Shown piece after piece: positions 5,575 to 6,325 of a stretch of 6,325 nt of DNA. Made by a program: the position numbers and the translations under genes. Source of the DNA: Acetobacteraceae bacterium (GTDB lineage: Bacteria > Pseudomonadota > Alphaproteobacteria > Acetobacterales > Acetobacteraceae); the NCBI GenBank assembly GCA_019689515.1, contig JADGHI010000239.1, positions 1 to 6,325 of the forward strand, given 5' to 3'. The notes beneath the pieces are model-generated. The model searched no databases. It was not told the DNA's origin and saw only the letters and a list, made by a program, of their open reading frames with translations. How positions within the stretch are numbered: the stretch's first letter is position 1; every line of letters begins with the position of its first letter.

Positions 5575-6325
5575 GCGCCGGGTTCGCGCGCATGAAGGCG
5601 GTGAGCGCATCGATCACCATCGTGCACTCCTCGCCCGTGCCGACAGTGATGCGGAGGCACGCCGGCAGCCCGTAGGCCCCCATCGCGCGCACGATCAGCC
5701 CGCGCGAACGCAGGGCCTCGTCGGCCGCCTTGGCCCGCGCCGGCGTGCCGAAATCGGCAAGCACGAAGTTCGCCTCGCTCGGCGCGACCGTGATGCCCGC
5801 CGCGCGCAGCCCCTCGGTCAGCCGCGCGCGCCATTCCACGTTGTGCGCGACGCTCCGCTCCACCCATCCGGGCTCGGCGAGCGCGGCGATGCCCGCCGCC
5901 ATCGCCGCGGCATTCACGTTGAAGGGGCCGCGCACCCGGTTCAGCACGTCCACCACCGGCGGCTGCGCATAGGCCCAGCCGAGCCGCATGCCGCCCAGGC
6001 CGAACACCTTGCTGAAGGTGCGCGTCATCACCGTATTGGCCGGGGAGGCGTCCACCAGCGCGATGCCCGGGTCGTAGTCCGGCCGCGTGACGTACTCCGC
6101 ATAGGCCGCGTCGATCACCAGCAGCACGTCCTCGCGCAGCCCGGCGCGCAGCCGCGCGACCTCGGACTTCGGCAGCAGGCTCCCGGTCGGGTTGTTCGGG
6201 TTGGCGAGCATCACGATCCGCGTGCGCGGCCCGACCGCGGCAAGGATGCCGTCCACATCCGCCGTCAGGTTCTTCTCCGGCACCTTGATGACGCGGCCGC
6301 CGGCCCAGGTTCCGGCGATCTCGTA
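5567..6325 (-). CDS. hisC: HisC-like aminotransferase (histidinol-phosphate / aromatic), 5' end beyond the window
   Basis: This is the C-terminal 252 residues of a class I/II PLP-dependent aminotransferase. The frame is open to the right edge and begins with YEIAGTWAGG, so roughly the first 110 of about 360 residues are missing. An apparent GTG start at 6283 is internal. Visible motifs are LANPNNPTGS (substrate/PLP pocket), VIDAAYAEYV (Asp to the PLP pyridine nitrogen and the Tyr), and TFSKVFGLGGMRLGW, whose Lys (codon 6010-6008) forms the PLP Schiff base. A late Arg in CLRITVG fits the carboxylate-binding Arg. HisC converts imidazole-acetol phosphate to histidinol phosphate, and several family members also transaminate aromatic keto acids. 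Being directly upstream of and overlapping the prephenate dehydrogenase suggests a role in tyrosine and phenylalanine synthesis, perhaps besides histidine. Which role dominates cannot be decided here. The gene symbol reflects the family rather than a proven substrate. Confidence 0.9.
   Translation of the reverse strand, partial: YEIAGTWAGGRVIKVPEKNLTADVDGILAAVGPRTRIVMLANPNNPTGSLLPKSEVARLRAGLREDVLLVIDAAYAEYVTRPDYDPGIALVDASPANTVMTRTFSKVFGLGGMRLGWAYAQPPVVDVLNRVRGPFNVNAAAMAAGIAALAEPGWVERSVAHNVEWRARLTEGLRAAGITVAPSEANFVLADFGTPARAKAADEALRSRGLIVRAMGAYGLPACLRITVGTGEECTMVIDALTAFMRANPAHG

Noticed and set aside
6281..6283. GTG as the start of the aminotransferase
   Set aside because: The frame continues upstream to the window edge with family-like sequence, and a start here would remove a large part of the fold. 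The gene is cut by the window, not short.
1..6325. Search for tRNA, rRNA, CRISPR, insertion-sequence ends, toxin-antitoxin or defence genes
   Set aside because: I saw no repeat array, transposase motif, paired terminal inverted repeats or tRNA-like cloverleaf. The genes present are metabolic housekeeping or accessory enzymes.

Overview
The window is very GC-rich and carries five recognisable protein-coding genes, three on the + strand and two on the - strand. The strong G/C preference at third codon positions, the pairing of a HisC-type aminotransferase with a prephenate dehydrogenase, and the style of the proteins suggest an alphaproteobacterium. Acetobacteraceae or another Rhodospirillales-like group fits best. 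That assignment is inference, as no rRNA or other phylogenetic marker is present.

Layout: positions 1-447 hold no supported gene. At 448-1332 (+) is a two-domain rhodanese-type sulfurtransferase with a good ribosome binding site. A 408-base GC-rich gap with two strong hairpins follows. At 1741-3195 (+) is a ClsA-type cardiolipin synthase with two membrane helices and two HKD motifs. After a 273-base gap, 3469-4662 (+) encodes a lactate-oxidase-like, FMN-dependent 2-hydroxy-acid dehydrogenase/oxidase that starts with a twin-arginine (Tat) signal peptide. Its stop codon faces the stop of a - strand gene across only 24 bases, and a GC hairpin lies in that gap. The - strand genes are a prephenate/arogenate dehydrogenase (4687-5574) and, upstream and overlapping it by 8 bases, a HisC-like aminotransferase whose 5' part lies beyond the right edge (5567 to >6325).

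Function: the - strand pair is a coherent tyrosine-biosynthesis unit. The dehydrogenase makes 4-hydroxyphenylpyruvate from prephenate, and the aminotransferase can transaminate it (and/or serve histidine synthesis). The three + strand genes have unrelated roles (sulfur transfer, membrane phospholipid synthesis, periplasmic hydroxy-acid oxidation) and are widely spaced, so they are probably separate transcription units.

There is no sign of a mobile element, CRISPR array, phage gene or defence system, and I do not see an undescribed multi-gene system. The item most worth a second look is the exported lactate-oxidase-like flavoprotein. It appears to lack one of the two substrate-binding arginines of its family, and its signal-peptide core is encoded by a perfect 9-bp triple repeat.
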